A DNA stretch of 64,000 bases from Streptomyces sp. Sge12 (GCF_002080455.1 NZ_CP020555.1:2356001-2420000); one strand, 5' to 3'. Counted from the first letter of the stretch, positions 36,293-45,170 are shown. Translations and numbers: made by a program. Notes: generated from the letters alone by a model not told the origin.

Positions 36293-37471
36293 TCAGAGGC
36301 CGACGATCGCGTTCCAGCGCCTGGCGAGGGAGCGGCGCTCGGCGGAGGAGATGTCCCGTGCCACGACCAGCCTCTTGCGCATGTCCTCGTCCGGGAAGAT
36401 CAGCGGGTTCTCGGCCAGTTCGGCGGTCTCCTTGTCGTCGGAGGCGGCCAGAACCTCCCGGGCGGCCGGGACGGGGCAGACGTAGTTGACCGAGGCGGCG
36501 AGCTCGGCGGCCACCTCCGGGGCGTAGTAGTAGTCCATGAGGGCCTCGGCATTGGCCTTGTGCCGGGCCAGGTTGGGGACGAGCAGGCTCTCCGCCCAGA
36601 GCTCGGCCCCCTCCTCGGGGACGACGAACTCGATGTCCGGGTTGTCGGCCTGGAGTTGGATGGCGTCACCGGAGTAGGCCTGGCAGGCGAGGACATCGCC
36701 CTTGCTCAGATCGGAGGTGTAGTCGTTGCCGGTGAAGCGGCGGATGTGCTTCTTCTTCACCATGCTCTCGACCTGGTCGCACATCCGGTGGAAGTCGGAC
36801 TCGGTCCAGCGCGTGACGTCCACGCCGTTGCCCTGCATCAGCAGGGCGAAGGACTCGTCCAGGCCGGAGAAGAGGGTCACCTTGCCCGCCAGGTCCGGCT
36901 GCCACAGGTCCTTGACCGATTTGATCTCCCGGCCCAGGGCCTTGCGGTTGTAGGCGATGCCGGTGATCCCCGACTGCCAGGGGACGGTGTGCAGCCGGCC
37001 CTCGTCGAAGGCGGGGGAACGCAGCTGCGGATCGAGGTGCCTGGCCACATTGGGCTGGACCGACCGGTCCAGCTTCTGGGCCCAGCCCAGGTGGACGAAG
37101 CGGGCGGCCATCCAGTCGCTGACCACGATCAGGTCGTGGCCGGTCTCCTGGCGGTTCATCAGGGCCGGGCTGACCTTGCCGAAGAACTCGTCGTTGTCGT
37201 TGATCTCCTCGGTGTACCGGACCTCGATGCCCGTCTGCTCCGAGAAGGCCTCCAGCGTGGGACGGCGCTCCTCGTCCTCCTCGTCGGTGTCGATGTAGAG
37301 CGGCCAGTTGGAGAAGACGACACTGCGGTCCCGCTCCGAGCGGTCCGGGCCCTCGCGCCCTTCCTCGGGCACATAGGCGGCGGGCACGCCGCAGCCGGCG
37401 AGGGCGGCCACGAGGCCCGCGGCACCGAGGCCGTACAGCGCAGAACGGCGGGAGAAGGCGAGTTCAGGCAT
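36293..37471 (-). CDS. Second polyamine-binding lipoprotein (PotD-like paralogue)
   Basis: The 392-residue protein parallels the one at 23851-25101. It has a twin-arginine-like leader SRRSALYGLG (Arg 8-9), lipobox LAALAGC-type with Cys 27, and mature blocks VVFSNWPLYIDTDEED, YTEEINDNDEFFGK and RRFTGNDYTSDL. It lies in a polyamine block with an aldehyde dehydrogenase, Lrp regulator and aminotransferase but without its own permease or ATPase genes, so it probably delivers substrate to the PotABC-like system at 20.8-23.7 kb. ATG 37471, with GAGG nine bases upstream, is preferred over an ATG at 37513. Confidence 0.9.
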   Translation of the reverse strand: MPELAFSRRSALYGLGAAGLVAALAGCGVPAAYVPEEGREGPDRSERDRSVVFSNWPLYIDTDEEDEERRPTLEAFSEQTGIEVRYTEEINDNDEFFGKVSPALMNRQETGHDLIVVSDWMAARFVHLGWAQKLDRSVQPNVARHLDPQLRSPAFDEGRLHTVPWQSGITGIAYNRKALGREIKSVKDLWQPDLAGKVTLFSGLDESFALLMQGNGVDVTRWTESDFHRMCDQVESMVKKKHIRRFTGNDYTSDLSKGDVLACQAYSGDAIQLQADNPDIEFVVPEEGAELWAESLLVPNLARHKANAEALMDYYYAPEVAAELAASVNYVCPVPAAREVLAASDDKETAELAENPLIFPDEDMRKRLVVARDISSAERRSLARRWNAIVGL

Positions 37472-37496
37472 GGGCACAGCCTCGGGGAACGCGGAA

Positions 37497-37531
37497 GGGC
37501 GGGCAATAGACATGTTGTCTACTGCCCGCCC
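37497..37531. promoter_or_regulatory. 35-bp near-perfect palindrome between aldehyde dehydrogenase and PotD-like genes
   Basis: Arms of 16 bases with one mismatch surround a 3-base centre. The inner core is TAGACA-TGT-TGTCTA and the outer arms are GGGCGGGCA. It lies 33 bases after the aldehyde dehydrogenase stop and 26 bases before the binding-protein start. It could be an operator for the binding-protein gene or a hairpin that dampens read-through; there is no T-tract. Confidence 0.65.
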
Positions 37532-37563
37532 CGTCAACGCTGTGCTGTGATCGATGCGGCCGA

Positions 37564-39003
37564 TCAGCCGTCGAGCGAGGTCATCACGTGCTTGATGCGC
37601 GTGTAGTCCTCGAAGCCGTAGGCGGAGAGGTCCTTGCCGTAGCCGGACTTCTTGAAGCCGCCGTGCGGCATCTCGGCGACGAGCGGGATGTGGGTGTTGA
37701 TCCACACGCAGCCGAAGTCGAGGTTCTTGGACATCCGCATCGCACGGCCGTGGTCCTTGGTCCACACGGAGGAGGCGAGGGCGAACTCGACGCCGTTCGC
37801 GTACTCCAGGGCCTGGTCCTCGTTGGTGAAGGACTGGACGGTGATGACGGGGCCGAAGACCTCGTTCTGGATGATCTCGTCGTCCTGCTTGAGGCCGGAG
37901 ACCACGGTCGGGGCGTAGAAGTAGCCCTTCTCGCCGACCTGGTGGCCACCCGCCTCGACCTTGGCGTGGGCGGGGAGGCGCTCGATGAAGCCCGCGACCT
38001 GCTTGAGCTGGTTCGGGTTGTTCAGCGGGCCGTACAGCACGTCCTCGTCGTCCGGCTGGCCGGTCTTGGTGTCGGCGGCGGCCTTGGCGAGCGCGGCCAC
38101 GAACTCGTCGTGGATCGACTCGTGCACGAGCACGCGGGTAGCGGCGGTGCAGTCCTGGCCGGCGTTGAAGTAACCGGCGACCGCGATGTCCTCGACGGCC
38201 TTGGGGATGTCGGCGTCCTCGAAGACCACGACCGGGGCCTTGCCGCCGAGCTCCAGGTGGACGCGCTTGACGTCCTTGGACGCGCTCTCGGCGACCTGCA
38301 TGCCCGCGCGCACCGAGCCGGTGATGGAGGCCATCGCCGGGGTGGAGTGCTCGACCATGGCCTTGCCGGTCTCGCGGTCACCACAGATGACGTTGAAGAC
38401 GCCCTTGGGCAGCACCGAGTCGATGATCTCCGCCATCAGCACGGTGGAGGCCGGGGTGGTGTCCGAAGGCTTGAGCACGACGGTGTTGCCCGCCGCGATG
38501 GCCGGGGCGAACTTCCACACGGCCATCATCATCGGGTAGTTCCACGGCGCGACCTGGGCACAGACGCCGACCGGCTCACGGCGGATGATCGAGGTCATCC
38601 CCTCCATGTACTCGCCGGCCGAGCGGCCCTCCAGCAGACGTGCGGCACCGGCGAAGAAGCGGATCTGGTCCACCATCGGCGGCAGTTCCTCGCTGGCCGT
38701 GAGGCCCAGCGGCTTGCCGGTGTTCTCCGACTCGGCGGCGATGAGCTCCTCCGCGCGCGCCTCGAAGGCGTCCGCGATCTTCAGCAGCGCCCGCTGGCGC
38801 TCCGCCGGGGTGGTGTCGCGCCAGCCCGGGAAGGCTGCCGCGGCGGCGGCCATGGCGGCGTCGACATCGGCCTGGCCCGAGAGCGGGGCGGTGGCGTACA
38901 CCTCGCCGGTGGCCGGGTTGACCACCTCGGTGGTCCGCCCGTCGGCGGCGTCCTTGAACTCCCCGCCGATGTAGTTGCGCAGACGACGCAGTTCGGTGGT
39001 CAC
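37564..39003 (-). CDS. Gamma-aminobutyraldehyde dehydrogenase, second copy
   Basis: The 479-residue aldehyde dehydrogenase has catalytic Cys 285 in NAGQDCTAATR, Glu 251 in LELGGKAP and APWNYPM, and resembles the copy at 25172-26689 in active-site context but differs widely elsewhere. It should oxidise 4-aminobutyraldehyde made by the nearby aminotransferase to GABA. The start is taken as GTG 39003 (VTTELRRL), with AGGAG about ten bases upstream; a GTG nine bases earlier is too close to the ribosome site. It is divergent from the Lrp-type regulator gene, which probably controls both directions. Confidence 0.92.
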   Translation of the reverse strand: MTTELRRLRNYIGGEFKDAADGRTTEVVNPATGEVYATAPLSGQADVDAAMAAAAAAFPGWRDTTPAERQRALLKIADAFEARAEELIAAESENTGKPLGLTASEELPPMVDQIRFFAGAARLLEGRSAGEYMEGMTSIIRREPVGVCAQVAPWNYPMMMAVWKFAPAIAAGNTVVLKPSDTTPASTVLMAEIIDSVLPKGVFNVICGDRETGKAMVEHSTPAMASITGSVRAGMQVAESASKDVKRVHLELGGKAPVVVFEDADIPKAVEDIAVAGYFNAGQDCTAATRVLVHESIHDEFVAALAKAAADTKTGQPDDEDVLYGPLNNPNQLKQVAGFIERLPAHAKVEAGGHQVGEKGYFYAPTVVSGLKQDDEIIQNEVFGPVITVQSFTNEDQALEYANGVEFALASSVWTKDHGRAMRMSKNLDFGCVWINTHIPLVAEMPHGGFKKSGYGKDLSAYGFEDYTRIKHVMTSLDG

Positions 39004-39101
39004 TACAGCCACACTCCTGATCACATGTCCAACGATTGAGACAAAAGCCAAGCCTAGCCCCTCGGCGGAGGCTTTCGACAGACCCGGACGCCACCAACTA
39101 C

Positions 39102-39139
39102 GAAATCAGTGAGATCAGAGTCGTCAAACAACGGATTTC
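39102..39139. promoter_or_regulatory. Weak inverted repeat in the divergent Lrp/aldehyde dehydrogenase promoter region
   Basis: GAAATC (39102-39107) and GATTTC (39134-39139) are inverted across 26 bases, in an unusually A/T-rich stretch between the divergent genes. Lrp/AsnC proteins often bind such spaced, degenerate sites next to their own gene. This is suggestive only. Confidence 0.3.
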
Positions 39140-39186
39140 ATCGATTCCGTCTTGCGGAACAGACGACCCTCGTGCACAGTGAGGTC

Positions 39187-39675
39187 GTGGTCAGTCGAAG
39201 CGCAGATTCCAGGAACAGACAACCGTCCCCTTCGGTCGATGCTGTGTCCCTGGCGATCATCGAGCAACTGCAGGAGGACGGTCGCCGTCCCTATGCATCG
39301 ATCGGCAAGGCCGTCGGCCTGTCCGAAGCGGCGGTGCGCCAGCGGGTGCAGAAGCTGCTCGACCAGGGCGTCATGCAGATCGTCGCCGTCACCGACCCGC
39401 TCACCGTGGGCCTGCGACGCCAGGCCATGGTCGGCATCAACGTCGAGGGAGACCTCGACCCGGTGGCCGATGCGCTGACCGCCATGGCCGAGTGCGAGTA
39501 CGTGGTCATGACCGCAGGGTCGTTCGACCTGATGGTGGAAATCGTCTGCGAGGACGACGACCACCTGCTCGAAACGATCAACAAGAAGATCCGCACGCTC
39601 CCCGGCGTGCGATCAACCGAAAGCTTCGTTTATCTGAAGCTGAAGAAGCAGACCTACATGTGGGGAACTCGATAG
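39187..39675 (+). CDS. Lrp/AsnC-family transcriptional regulator
   Basis: The 162-residue regulator has an N-terminal helix-turn-helix (about 20-65, IIEQLQEDGRRPYASIGKAV then AVRQRVQKLLDQG) and a C-terminal RAM ligand-binding domain (about 75-155, AMVGINVEG and YVVMTAGSFDLMVEI). Lrp proteins sense amino acids or related amines. GTG 39187 is taken as start, but GTG 39172 is equally possible and neither has a good ribosome site, so a leaderless mRNA is possible. The aminotransferase gene starts 3 bases after its stop, so the pair is co-transcribed. It is the likely regulator of this polyamine block. Confidence 0.9.
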   Translation: MVSRSADSRNRQPSPSVDAVSLAIIEQLQEDGRRPYASIGKAVGLSEAAVRQRVQKLLDQGVMQIVAVTDPLTVGLRRQAMVGINVEGDLDPVADALTAMAECEYVVMTAGSFDLMVEIVCEDDDHLLETINKKIRTLPGVRSTESFVYLKLKKQTYMWGTR

Positions 39676-39678
39676 CCC

Positions 39679-41040
39679 GTGAGCCAGGACCTCTCCAAGA
39701 CCGCATACGACCACCTGTGGATGCACTTCACCCGCATGTCGTCGTACGAGAACGCACCCGTCCCCACCATCGTGCGTGGTGAGGGCACCTACATCTTCGA
39801 CGACAAGGGCAAGCGCTACCTCGACGGTCTCGCCGGACTGTTCGTGGTCAACGCAGGTCACGGCCGCAAGGAACTGGCCGAGGTCGCCTACAAGCAGGCT
39901 CAGCAGCTCGCTTTCTTCCCCGTGTGGTCGTACGCCCACCCGAAGGCCGTGGAGCTCGCCGAGCGCCTCGCCGACTACGCCCCGGGCGACCTGAACAAGG
40001 TCTTCTTCACCACCGGTGGCGGCGAGGCCGTCGAGACGGCCTGGAAGCTGGCCAAGCAGTTCTTCAAGCTGCAGGGCAAGCACACGAAGTACAAGGTCAT
40101 CTCGCGTGCGGTCGCCTATCACGGCACCCCGCAGGGCGCCCTGTCCATCACGGGCCTCCCCGCCCTGAAGGCTCCCTTCGAGCCGCTGGTCCCCGGCGCG
40201 CACAAGGTGCCGAACACCAACATCTACCGCGCCCCGATCTACGGCGACGACCCGGAGGCCTTCGGCCGCTGGTGTGCCGACCAGATCGAGCAGGAGATCC
40301 TCTTCGAGGGCGCCGACACCGTCGCCGCCGTCTTCCTGGAGCCGGTGCAGAACGCCGGCGGCTGCTTCCCGCCGCCGCCCGGGTACTTCCAGCGGGTCCG
40401 CGAGATCTGCGACGAGTACGACGTCCTGCTCGTCTCCGACGAGACGATCTGCGCGTTCGGCCGCCTCGGCACGATGTTCGCCTGTGACAAGTTCGGCTAC
40501 GTGCCGGACATGATCACCTGCGCCAAGGGCATGACCTCGGGCTACTCCCCGATCGGTGCCTGCATCGTCTCGGACCGCATCGCGGAGCCGTTCTACAAGG
40601 GCGAGAACACCTTCCTGCACGGCTACACCTTCGGCGGACACCCGGTGTCCTCGGCGGTGGCCATCGCCAACCTCGACATTTTCGACAAGGAAGGCCTCAA
40701 TCAGCACGTGCTGAAGAACGAGGACGCCTTCCGCTCCACGCTGGAGAAGCTGCACGACCTGCCGATCGTCGGCGACGTCCGCGGCAACGGCTACTTCTAC
40801 GGCATCGAGCTCGTCAAGGACAAGGTCACGAAGGAGTCCTTCACGGACGAGGAGACGGAGCGCGTGCTCTACGGCTTCCTCTCCAAGGCCCTCTTCGAGA
40901 ACGGCCTGTACTGCCGGGCCGACGACCGCGGCGACCCGGTCATCCAGCTCGCGCCGCCGCTGATCGCGGACCAGGGCACCTTCGACGAGATCGAGGCCAT
41001 CCTGCGCTCCGTGCTCACCGAGGCGTGGACCAAGCTGTAA
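39679..41040 (+). CDS. Class III aminotransferase, probable putrescine/polyamine:pyruvate aminotransferase
   Basis: The 453-residue PLP enzyme has Asp 254 (VSDETICAFGRLG) and Schiff-base Lys 283 (TCAKGMTSGYSP), with TTGGGEAVETAWK and AYHGTPQGALS. The Cys-Ala-Lys-Gly context and length resemble omega-amino acid/putrescine:pyruvate aminotransferases rather than GabT. It would convert putrescine to 4-aminobutyraldehyde, the substrate of the divergent dehydrogenase. The start is GTG 39679, three bases after the Lrp gene stop. A strong terminator follows at 41077-41127. Confidence 0.9.
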   Translation: MSQDLSKTAYDHLWMHFTRMSSYENAPVPTIVRGEGTYIFDDKGKRYLDGLAGLFVVNAGHGRKELAEVAYKQAQQLAFFPVWSYAHPKAVELAERLADYAPGDLNKVFFTTGGGEAVETAWKLAKQFFKLQGKHTKYKVISRAVAYHGTPQGALSITGLPALKAPFEPLVPGAHKVPNTNIYRAPIYGDDPEAFGRWCADQIEQEILFEGADTVAAVFLEPVQNAGGCFPPPPGYFQRVREICDEYDVLLVSDETICAFGRLGTMFACDKFGYVPDMITCAKGMTSGYSPIGACIVSDRIAEPFYKGENTFLHGYTFGGHPVSSAVAIANLDIFDKEGLNQHVLKNEDAFRSTLEKLHDLPIVGDVRGNGYFYGIELVKDKVTKESFTDEETERVLYGFLSKALFENGLYCRADDRGDPVIQLAPPLIADQGTFDEIEAILRSVLTEAWTKL

Positions 41041-41076
41041 CCGGACCCCCATCGTCCGAGCCGCAGTAGTCCAACC

Positions 41077-41127
41077 ACACGGCCCGGATCCTCCGTTCGA
41101 GTGAGAACGCGGGGGTCCGGGCCGTGT
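41077..41127 (+). terminator. Terminator after the aminotransferase gene
   Basis: ACACGGCCCGGATCC (41077-41091) pairs with 41113-41127 over 15 positions with one G-T pair. The loop contains a second small hairpin, CGTTC/GAACG. It lies 37 bases after the stop codon. Confidence 0.8.
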
Positions 41128-41224
41128 GCTGTCACCATCCAAGACGTTCATCTCTTTACATCTCAGTGCGGCGCCAGTGACTTCAGCAGGTTCCGCTTCG
41201 TTCCCCCGGACGGAGGTGTACGCC

Positions 41225-41986
41225 ATGGTGGCTCCACCGGACAATGCTGCCCCGCCTGACAATGACGTCCTGTGGGCTCGGTCCCTTCACTACTCCCACG
41301 ACGGTTCCCCGGCCCTCGTCGAGGTCTCCGTCGCAGTCCGCCAGGGCGAGATCGTCGCCCTGACCGGTCCCCGCGGCAGCGGCAAGACCACCCTGCTGCG
41401 CTGCCTGTCCGGGCAGCTGCGCCCCCAGCAGGGCGAGGTCTGGTTCAACAGCCTTCCCGTGCACACCATGGGTGCGGTCGTCCGCGAACGGCTGCGCCGC
41501 GACCGGTTCGGCTGGATCGGCCACGAGCCCCAGTTGCTGCCCGAGCTGAAGGTCTGGGAGAACGCGGCCCTGCCCCTGCTGCTCGCCGGCGCCTCCCACC
41601 GCAGCGCCCGCAGCGCCGCCTGCGAATGGCTGGACCGCCTCGACATCGGCGGCTTCGCCCGCAAGCGCCCCGGCGCCCTCAGCCGCGCCGAGTGCCAGCG
41701 CGTCGCCCTCGCCCGGGCCCTGGTCAACGACCCCGCGGTGATCTTCGCCGACGAGCCGACGGCCCCGCTGCACCGCACCGACCGGGCCCTGCTGCTCCGC
41801 GCCCTGACCACCGCGGCCCGCTCCCACGACGTCACCGTGCTGCTGGCCACCCACGACGAGGCCACCGCGGCCGTCGCGGACCGCCGGATCGCGCTGCTCG
41901 ACGGCCGCCTCGCAGGGGCCGCGGCCGCCGCCTCCCCCGTCGCCGACACCACGGAGGACCAGACCGCGTGCTCGCTCTCCGCCTAG
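41225..41986 (+). CDS. ABC transporter ATP-binding protein with degenerate signature
   Basis: The 253-residue ATPase has Walker A GPRGSGKTT (48-56), Walker B AVIFADEPT and switch His LLATHDE. The ABC signature is LSRAECQRVALARAL instead of LSGGQ, and the D-loop is APLHRTD. It resembles the LolD/MacB exporter class in layout. The start ATG 41225 has GGAGGTG nine bases upstream. The downstream membrane gene overlaps it by 19 bases and is the obvious partner. The substrate is unknown. The degenerate signature could reduce ATPase activity or make it asymmetric. Confidence 0.88.
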   Translation: MVAPPDNAAPPDNDVLWARSLHYSHDGSPALVEVSVAVRQGEIVALTGPRGSGKTTLLRCLSGQLRPQQGEVWFNSLPVHTMGAVVRERLRRDRFGWIGHEPQLLPELKVWENAALPLLLAGASHRSARSAACEWLDRLDIGGFARKRPGALSRAECQRVALARALVNDPAVIFADEPTAPLHRTDRALLLRALTTAARSHDVTVLLATHDEATAAVADRRIALLDGRLAGAAAAASPVADTTEDQTACSLSA

Positions 41987-43041
41987 CCCGCGGTTCCCGG
42001 CCCCTCGTCCAGCTGCGGCGCCTCCTCGTCGCCGCCGCCTCGGCCGGGACCGGCTTCCTGCTGCTCTACGTACTCGCCGGGGCCGTGGCCCAGCCCGCCG
42101 GATCGTTCCCTCGCCTGCTGTGGGCGCTGATCCCGCTGGCCGTCACCGTCCACCTCGCCGTCGTCGTGGCCCGGGCCGACCCCGCCACCCAGCCCCGCGA
42201 GGGAATGGACGCCGCCGGACTGGGACCGCTCCGGCTCACGCTGGTCGCCGCGATCTCCACCGCCGTCGCCTGCGCCCTGGGCGCCGCCCTTGCCCTCGCC
42301 GTCTTCCTCCACCTGCGCGGGGACGTGGCCGGGCTGCCGTTCGACGGGGCCGGGGCCGAGCTCCTCCACGCCGACCAGCCGCTGCCCGTGGCGGGCGCCC
42401 TCACCCTGCTGGGCCTGATCCCGGTGACCGCCTCGGCCGCCACCGCCCTCGCGCTGCGCCCGCACCAGCCGCTGGCCCCGCAGACCGGACTGCCCTGGGG
42501 CATCGCCCTGACCGCCTGCGGGCTCGCGGTCCTCGCCTACGCGGGCCCCACCGGCGGCGGGGTGCTCGCCGGCTGGTCGCTGACCGCGGTCGGGCTCGCC
42601 CTCGCCGGACCGGGACTCGCCTACGCCTGCGGCAGCCTGGTCCAGGCGGTCCGCCCGGGCGCGCTGCGGCTGCTGGCCGGACGGGTCCTCCAGCAGGAGG
42701 CCCCCCGGATCGGGCCGCCGCTGGGCGTGCTGTGCTCGGTGGCCGCCGCCGCCCTGACCGCCCTGGCCCTGCGCGACCGGGGCGGACTGCCCGTCCCGCT
42801 GGGCCCGCTGACCTGGCCGGCCGCCCTCCTGGTGGCCCTGTGCGCCGCCGCGACCCTTCTCACATCCGTGGTGGAGGCCCGGCGGGGCCGGGAGCCGGGA
42901 CGCACCGCGCTCATCGACCTCGGCGCCCCGTCCAACGTCCTGCGCAGCGCCGCGAGCCTGCGGGCCACCGCCCTCGTGGCCGTGTGCCTTCCGCTCAGCT
43001 GGGGTGTGGCGCAACTGACGTCGCTGGCATTGACCCGCTGA
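41968..43041 (+). CDS. Polytopic membrane protein, partner of the ABC ATPase
   Basis: The 357-residue Ala/Leu-rich protein has about eight to ten hydrophobic segments and little else to identify it. Its gene begins at GTG 41968 inside the ATPase gene (19-base overlap), so it is most likely the permease of that ABC system, though it lacks an obvious FtsX/MacB extracellular domain. GGAGG ten bases upstream supports the start. Codon usage is typical. Function and substrate are unknown. Confidence 0.78.
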   Translation: MLALRLARGSRPLVQLRRLLVAAASAGTGFLLLYVLAGAVAQPAGSFPRLLWALIPLAVTVHLAVVVARADPATQPREGMDAAGLGPLRLTLVAAISTAVACALGAALALAVFLHLRGDVAGLPFDGAGAELLHADQPLPVAGALTLLGLIPVTASAATALALRPHQPLAPQTGLPWGIALTACGLAVLAYAGPTGGGVLAGWSLTAVGLALAGPGLAYACGSLVQAVRPGALRLLAGRVLQQEAPRIGPPLGVLCSVAAAALTALALRDRGGLPVPLGPLTWPAALLVALCAAATLLTSVVEARRGREPGRTALIDLGAPSNVLRSAASLRATALVAVCLPLSWGVAQLTSLALTR

Positions 43042-43067
43042 GACGAGCAGCCCTTAGGGTGGGCCGA

Positions 43068-44159
43068 ATGGTCACCCCAGACATCGAGATCGAGACGCTC
43101 GCCGAATTCGACCAGGTCGTGGCACGCGGCTCGCTCAGCGGCTACCGGATCCAGTCGGTGAACCTGCTGGAGCGGACCTTCGCCCTGCTGGCGACCGACA
43201 CCTCGGCGTCGGTGTTCCTGGGCTGCGCGATGGAGCCCGACGCGGCGGTGAAGGTCCGCGCCGACGGTGCGCTGGTCTTCCCGCCCGTGCCGGACCTGCC
43301 GTTCGACCCGTACCGGGGCCTGCTCTACACGCCCGAGGAGCTCTTCACCGGGCTGCCCGACGGGTACGAGGCCACCCCGGACGCCGAGGCGTACGCCTGG
43401 TTCCAGGAAACGAAGTCCGACGGCGACGTCTTCTCCTCGATGCTCCGGTCCATCCACGACGACGCCATCTCCGACGCCCTGGACGAGCACCTCGCGGGCG
43501 CCCGGGTCGTGGGGGTGATGGGCGGCCACGCCATGGCCCGCGGCGCTGCGGACTACCGCGGTGCGGCCGAGCTGGGACGGGCGCTGACCCGGTCCGGGCT
43601 GACGGTCGCCACCGGCGGCGGCCCGGGCGCGATGGAGGCCGCGAACCTGGGCGCCTACCTGGCGCCGGCCCCGGACGAGGCCCTCCCGGAGGCCCTGGAG
43701 CTGCTGGCCAAGGCCCCCTCCTTCACCCCGTCGGTGTCCGAGTGGGCGCGCGCGGCCTTCGACGTGCGCGAGCGCTTCCCGGCCGGTGGTGACTCGGTGG
43801 GCATCCCGACCTGGTTCTACGGGCACGAGCCGCCGAACGCCTTCGCGGGACACGTCGCGAAGTACTTCGCGAACGCCGTCCGTGAGGACGGGCTGCTGGC
43901 CCGGTCCACCGCGGGCGTGGTCTTCCTGCCCGGCGCGGCGGGAACGCTCCAGGAGATCTTCGACAGCGCGACGCCGAACTACTACGGGTCCCGGGGCGAG
44001 CCGGCCCCGATGGTGCTGGTCGGACGCACCCACTGGACCGAGCACCTCCCGGCATGGCCCCTGCTGCGGGCGCTGGCCCGCGGCCGTGCGATGGAGTCCC
44101 GGATCGCCCTCGTCGACTCGGTGGACGAGGTTGCGGACGTCCTCGCTTCAATGAGCTGA
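43068..44159 (+). CDS. LOG-family (lysine-decarboxylase-like) protein, probable nucleotide phosphoribohydrolase
   Basis: The 363-residue protein has an N-terminal region of about 125 residues, then a Rossmann-type LOG domain: VVGVMGGHAMARG, the phosphate-binding TGGGPGAMEAAN and, in place of the usual PGGxGTxxE, the variant PGAAGTLQE. LOG proteins cleave N-glycosidic bonds of nucleotides such as cytokinin or purine/pyrimidine monophosphates. Names calling them lysine decarboxylases are misleading. The start ATG 43068 follows a short gap after the membrane gene. The N-terminal extension makes it longer than plain LOG enzymes (about 190 residues). Confidence 0.82.
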   Translation: MVTPDIEIETLAEFDQVVARGSLSGYRIQSVNLLERTFALLATDTSASVFLGCAMEPDAAVKVRADGALVFPPVPDLPFDPYRGLLYTPEELFTGLPDGYEATPDAEAYAWFQETKSDGDVFSSMLRSIHDDAISDALDEHLAGARVVGVMGGHAMARGAADYRGAAELGRALTRSGLTVATGGGPGAMEAANLGAYLAPAPDEALPEALELLAKAPSFTPSVSEWARAAFDVRERFPAGGDSVGIPTWFYGHEPPNAFAGHVAKYFANAVREDGLLARSTAGVVFLPGAAGTLQEIFDSATPNYYGSRGEPAPMVLVGRTHWTEHLPAWPLLRALARGRAMESRIALVDSVDEVADVLASMS

Positions 44160-44240
44160 GCTCCGGAAGCAACTTACCGGTCGGTTCTCACGTCTCAGGA
44201 GAGGTACCGCAAACCCTGCCAGACGTGATCGGAGCCCTTC

Positions 44241-45170
44241 GTGCTCATAGGCCTGCTGACCGCCATCGCGGCATCCATCTGCTACGGCACAGGATCCGTG
44301 CTGCAAGCTGTCGGTTCGCGCCGCGCCGCACGGATGTCCCCGACCGCCGCCGGGACGACCGCCCACGGCGGCCCCAACCTGTCGTCCACCGCCAAGGCGG
44401 CGATGACCTGGGAGTTCATCGTCGGCACCATCCTGGACTTCGTGGGCTTCGGGCTCGGGGCGCTGGCAGCGCGCCTCCTTCCCCTCTTCCTCTCCCAGAC
44501 GGTGATCAGCGCCAACCTGGTGATCACCGCCGTACTGAGCGTGAAGATGCTGGGCATCCGGCTGAGCCGCAAGGAGTGGACCTCGATCGGGGTCGTCTGC
44601 ACCGCGCTGGTGCTGCTGGCGACCGCCGCGGGCCACGAGGGCGGCCACCACGCGCCGATGTCCACGCACTGGTGGCTGCTGGGGATCACCCTGCTGCTGA
44701 TGGTGGGCGGCACGGTGGCCGTACGCCTCCTCGGCGGCGGAGCCGCGATCCTGGCGGGCCTGCTGTCGGGCCTGGGCTTCGGCGCGCTCGGCGTCGGCGT
44801 CCGGATCCTGAACGGCGTCGACCCGTTCGACCTCACCGCCCTGCTCACCGACCCGGCGCTCTACGCCATCCTGGTGGCGGGCATCGGGGGCATGTACCTG
44901 CACACGGTCGCCCTCCAGATCGGCTCGGTGAACGGCGCCACGGCGGCCCTGGTCGTCGGCGAGACGGTCCTGCCGGGCGCGATCGGCGTCCTGTGGCTCG
45001 GCGACGCCTCCCGGCAGGGCCTGGGCTGGCTGGCGGTGCTCGGGTTCGTCATGGCCGTCGCCGGCGCGGTCGCGGTCGCCTGGTACGGCAAGCACGAGGG
45101 CTCCGACGAGGGAGCCGGCGACAGCGCCACCCCGGCGGGAACCGAGCCGGTGCCGGAACGGGTCGGCTGA
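44241..45170 (+). CDS. DMT-superfamily integral membrane protein (EamA-like)
   Basis: The 309-residue protein shows nine to ten hydrophobic helices in two EamA-like halves, starting with LIGLLTAIAASICYGTGSVLQ and ending with an acidic soluble tail. DMT proteins usually export metabolites; the substrate is unknown. The start is GTG 44241. It is a single gene between the LOG gene and another membrane gene, with 80-95 base gaps. Confidence 0.82.
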   Translation: MLIGLLTAIAASICYGTGSVLQAVGSRRAARMSPTAAGTTAHGGPNLSSTAKAAMTWEFIVGTILDFVGFGLGALAARLLPLFLSQTVISANLVITAVLSVKMLGIRLSRKEWTSIGVVCTALVLLATAAGHEGGHHAPMSTHWWLLGITLLLMVGGTVAVRLLGGGAAILAGLLSGLGFGALGVGVRILNGVDPFDLTALLTDPALYAILVAGIGGMYLHTVALQIGSVNGATAALVVGETVLPGAIGVLWLGDASRQGLGWLAVLGFVMAVAGAVAVAWYGKHEGSDEGAGDSATPAGTEPVPERVG

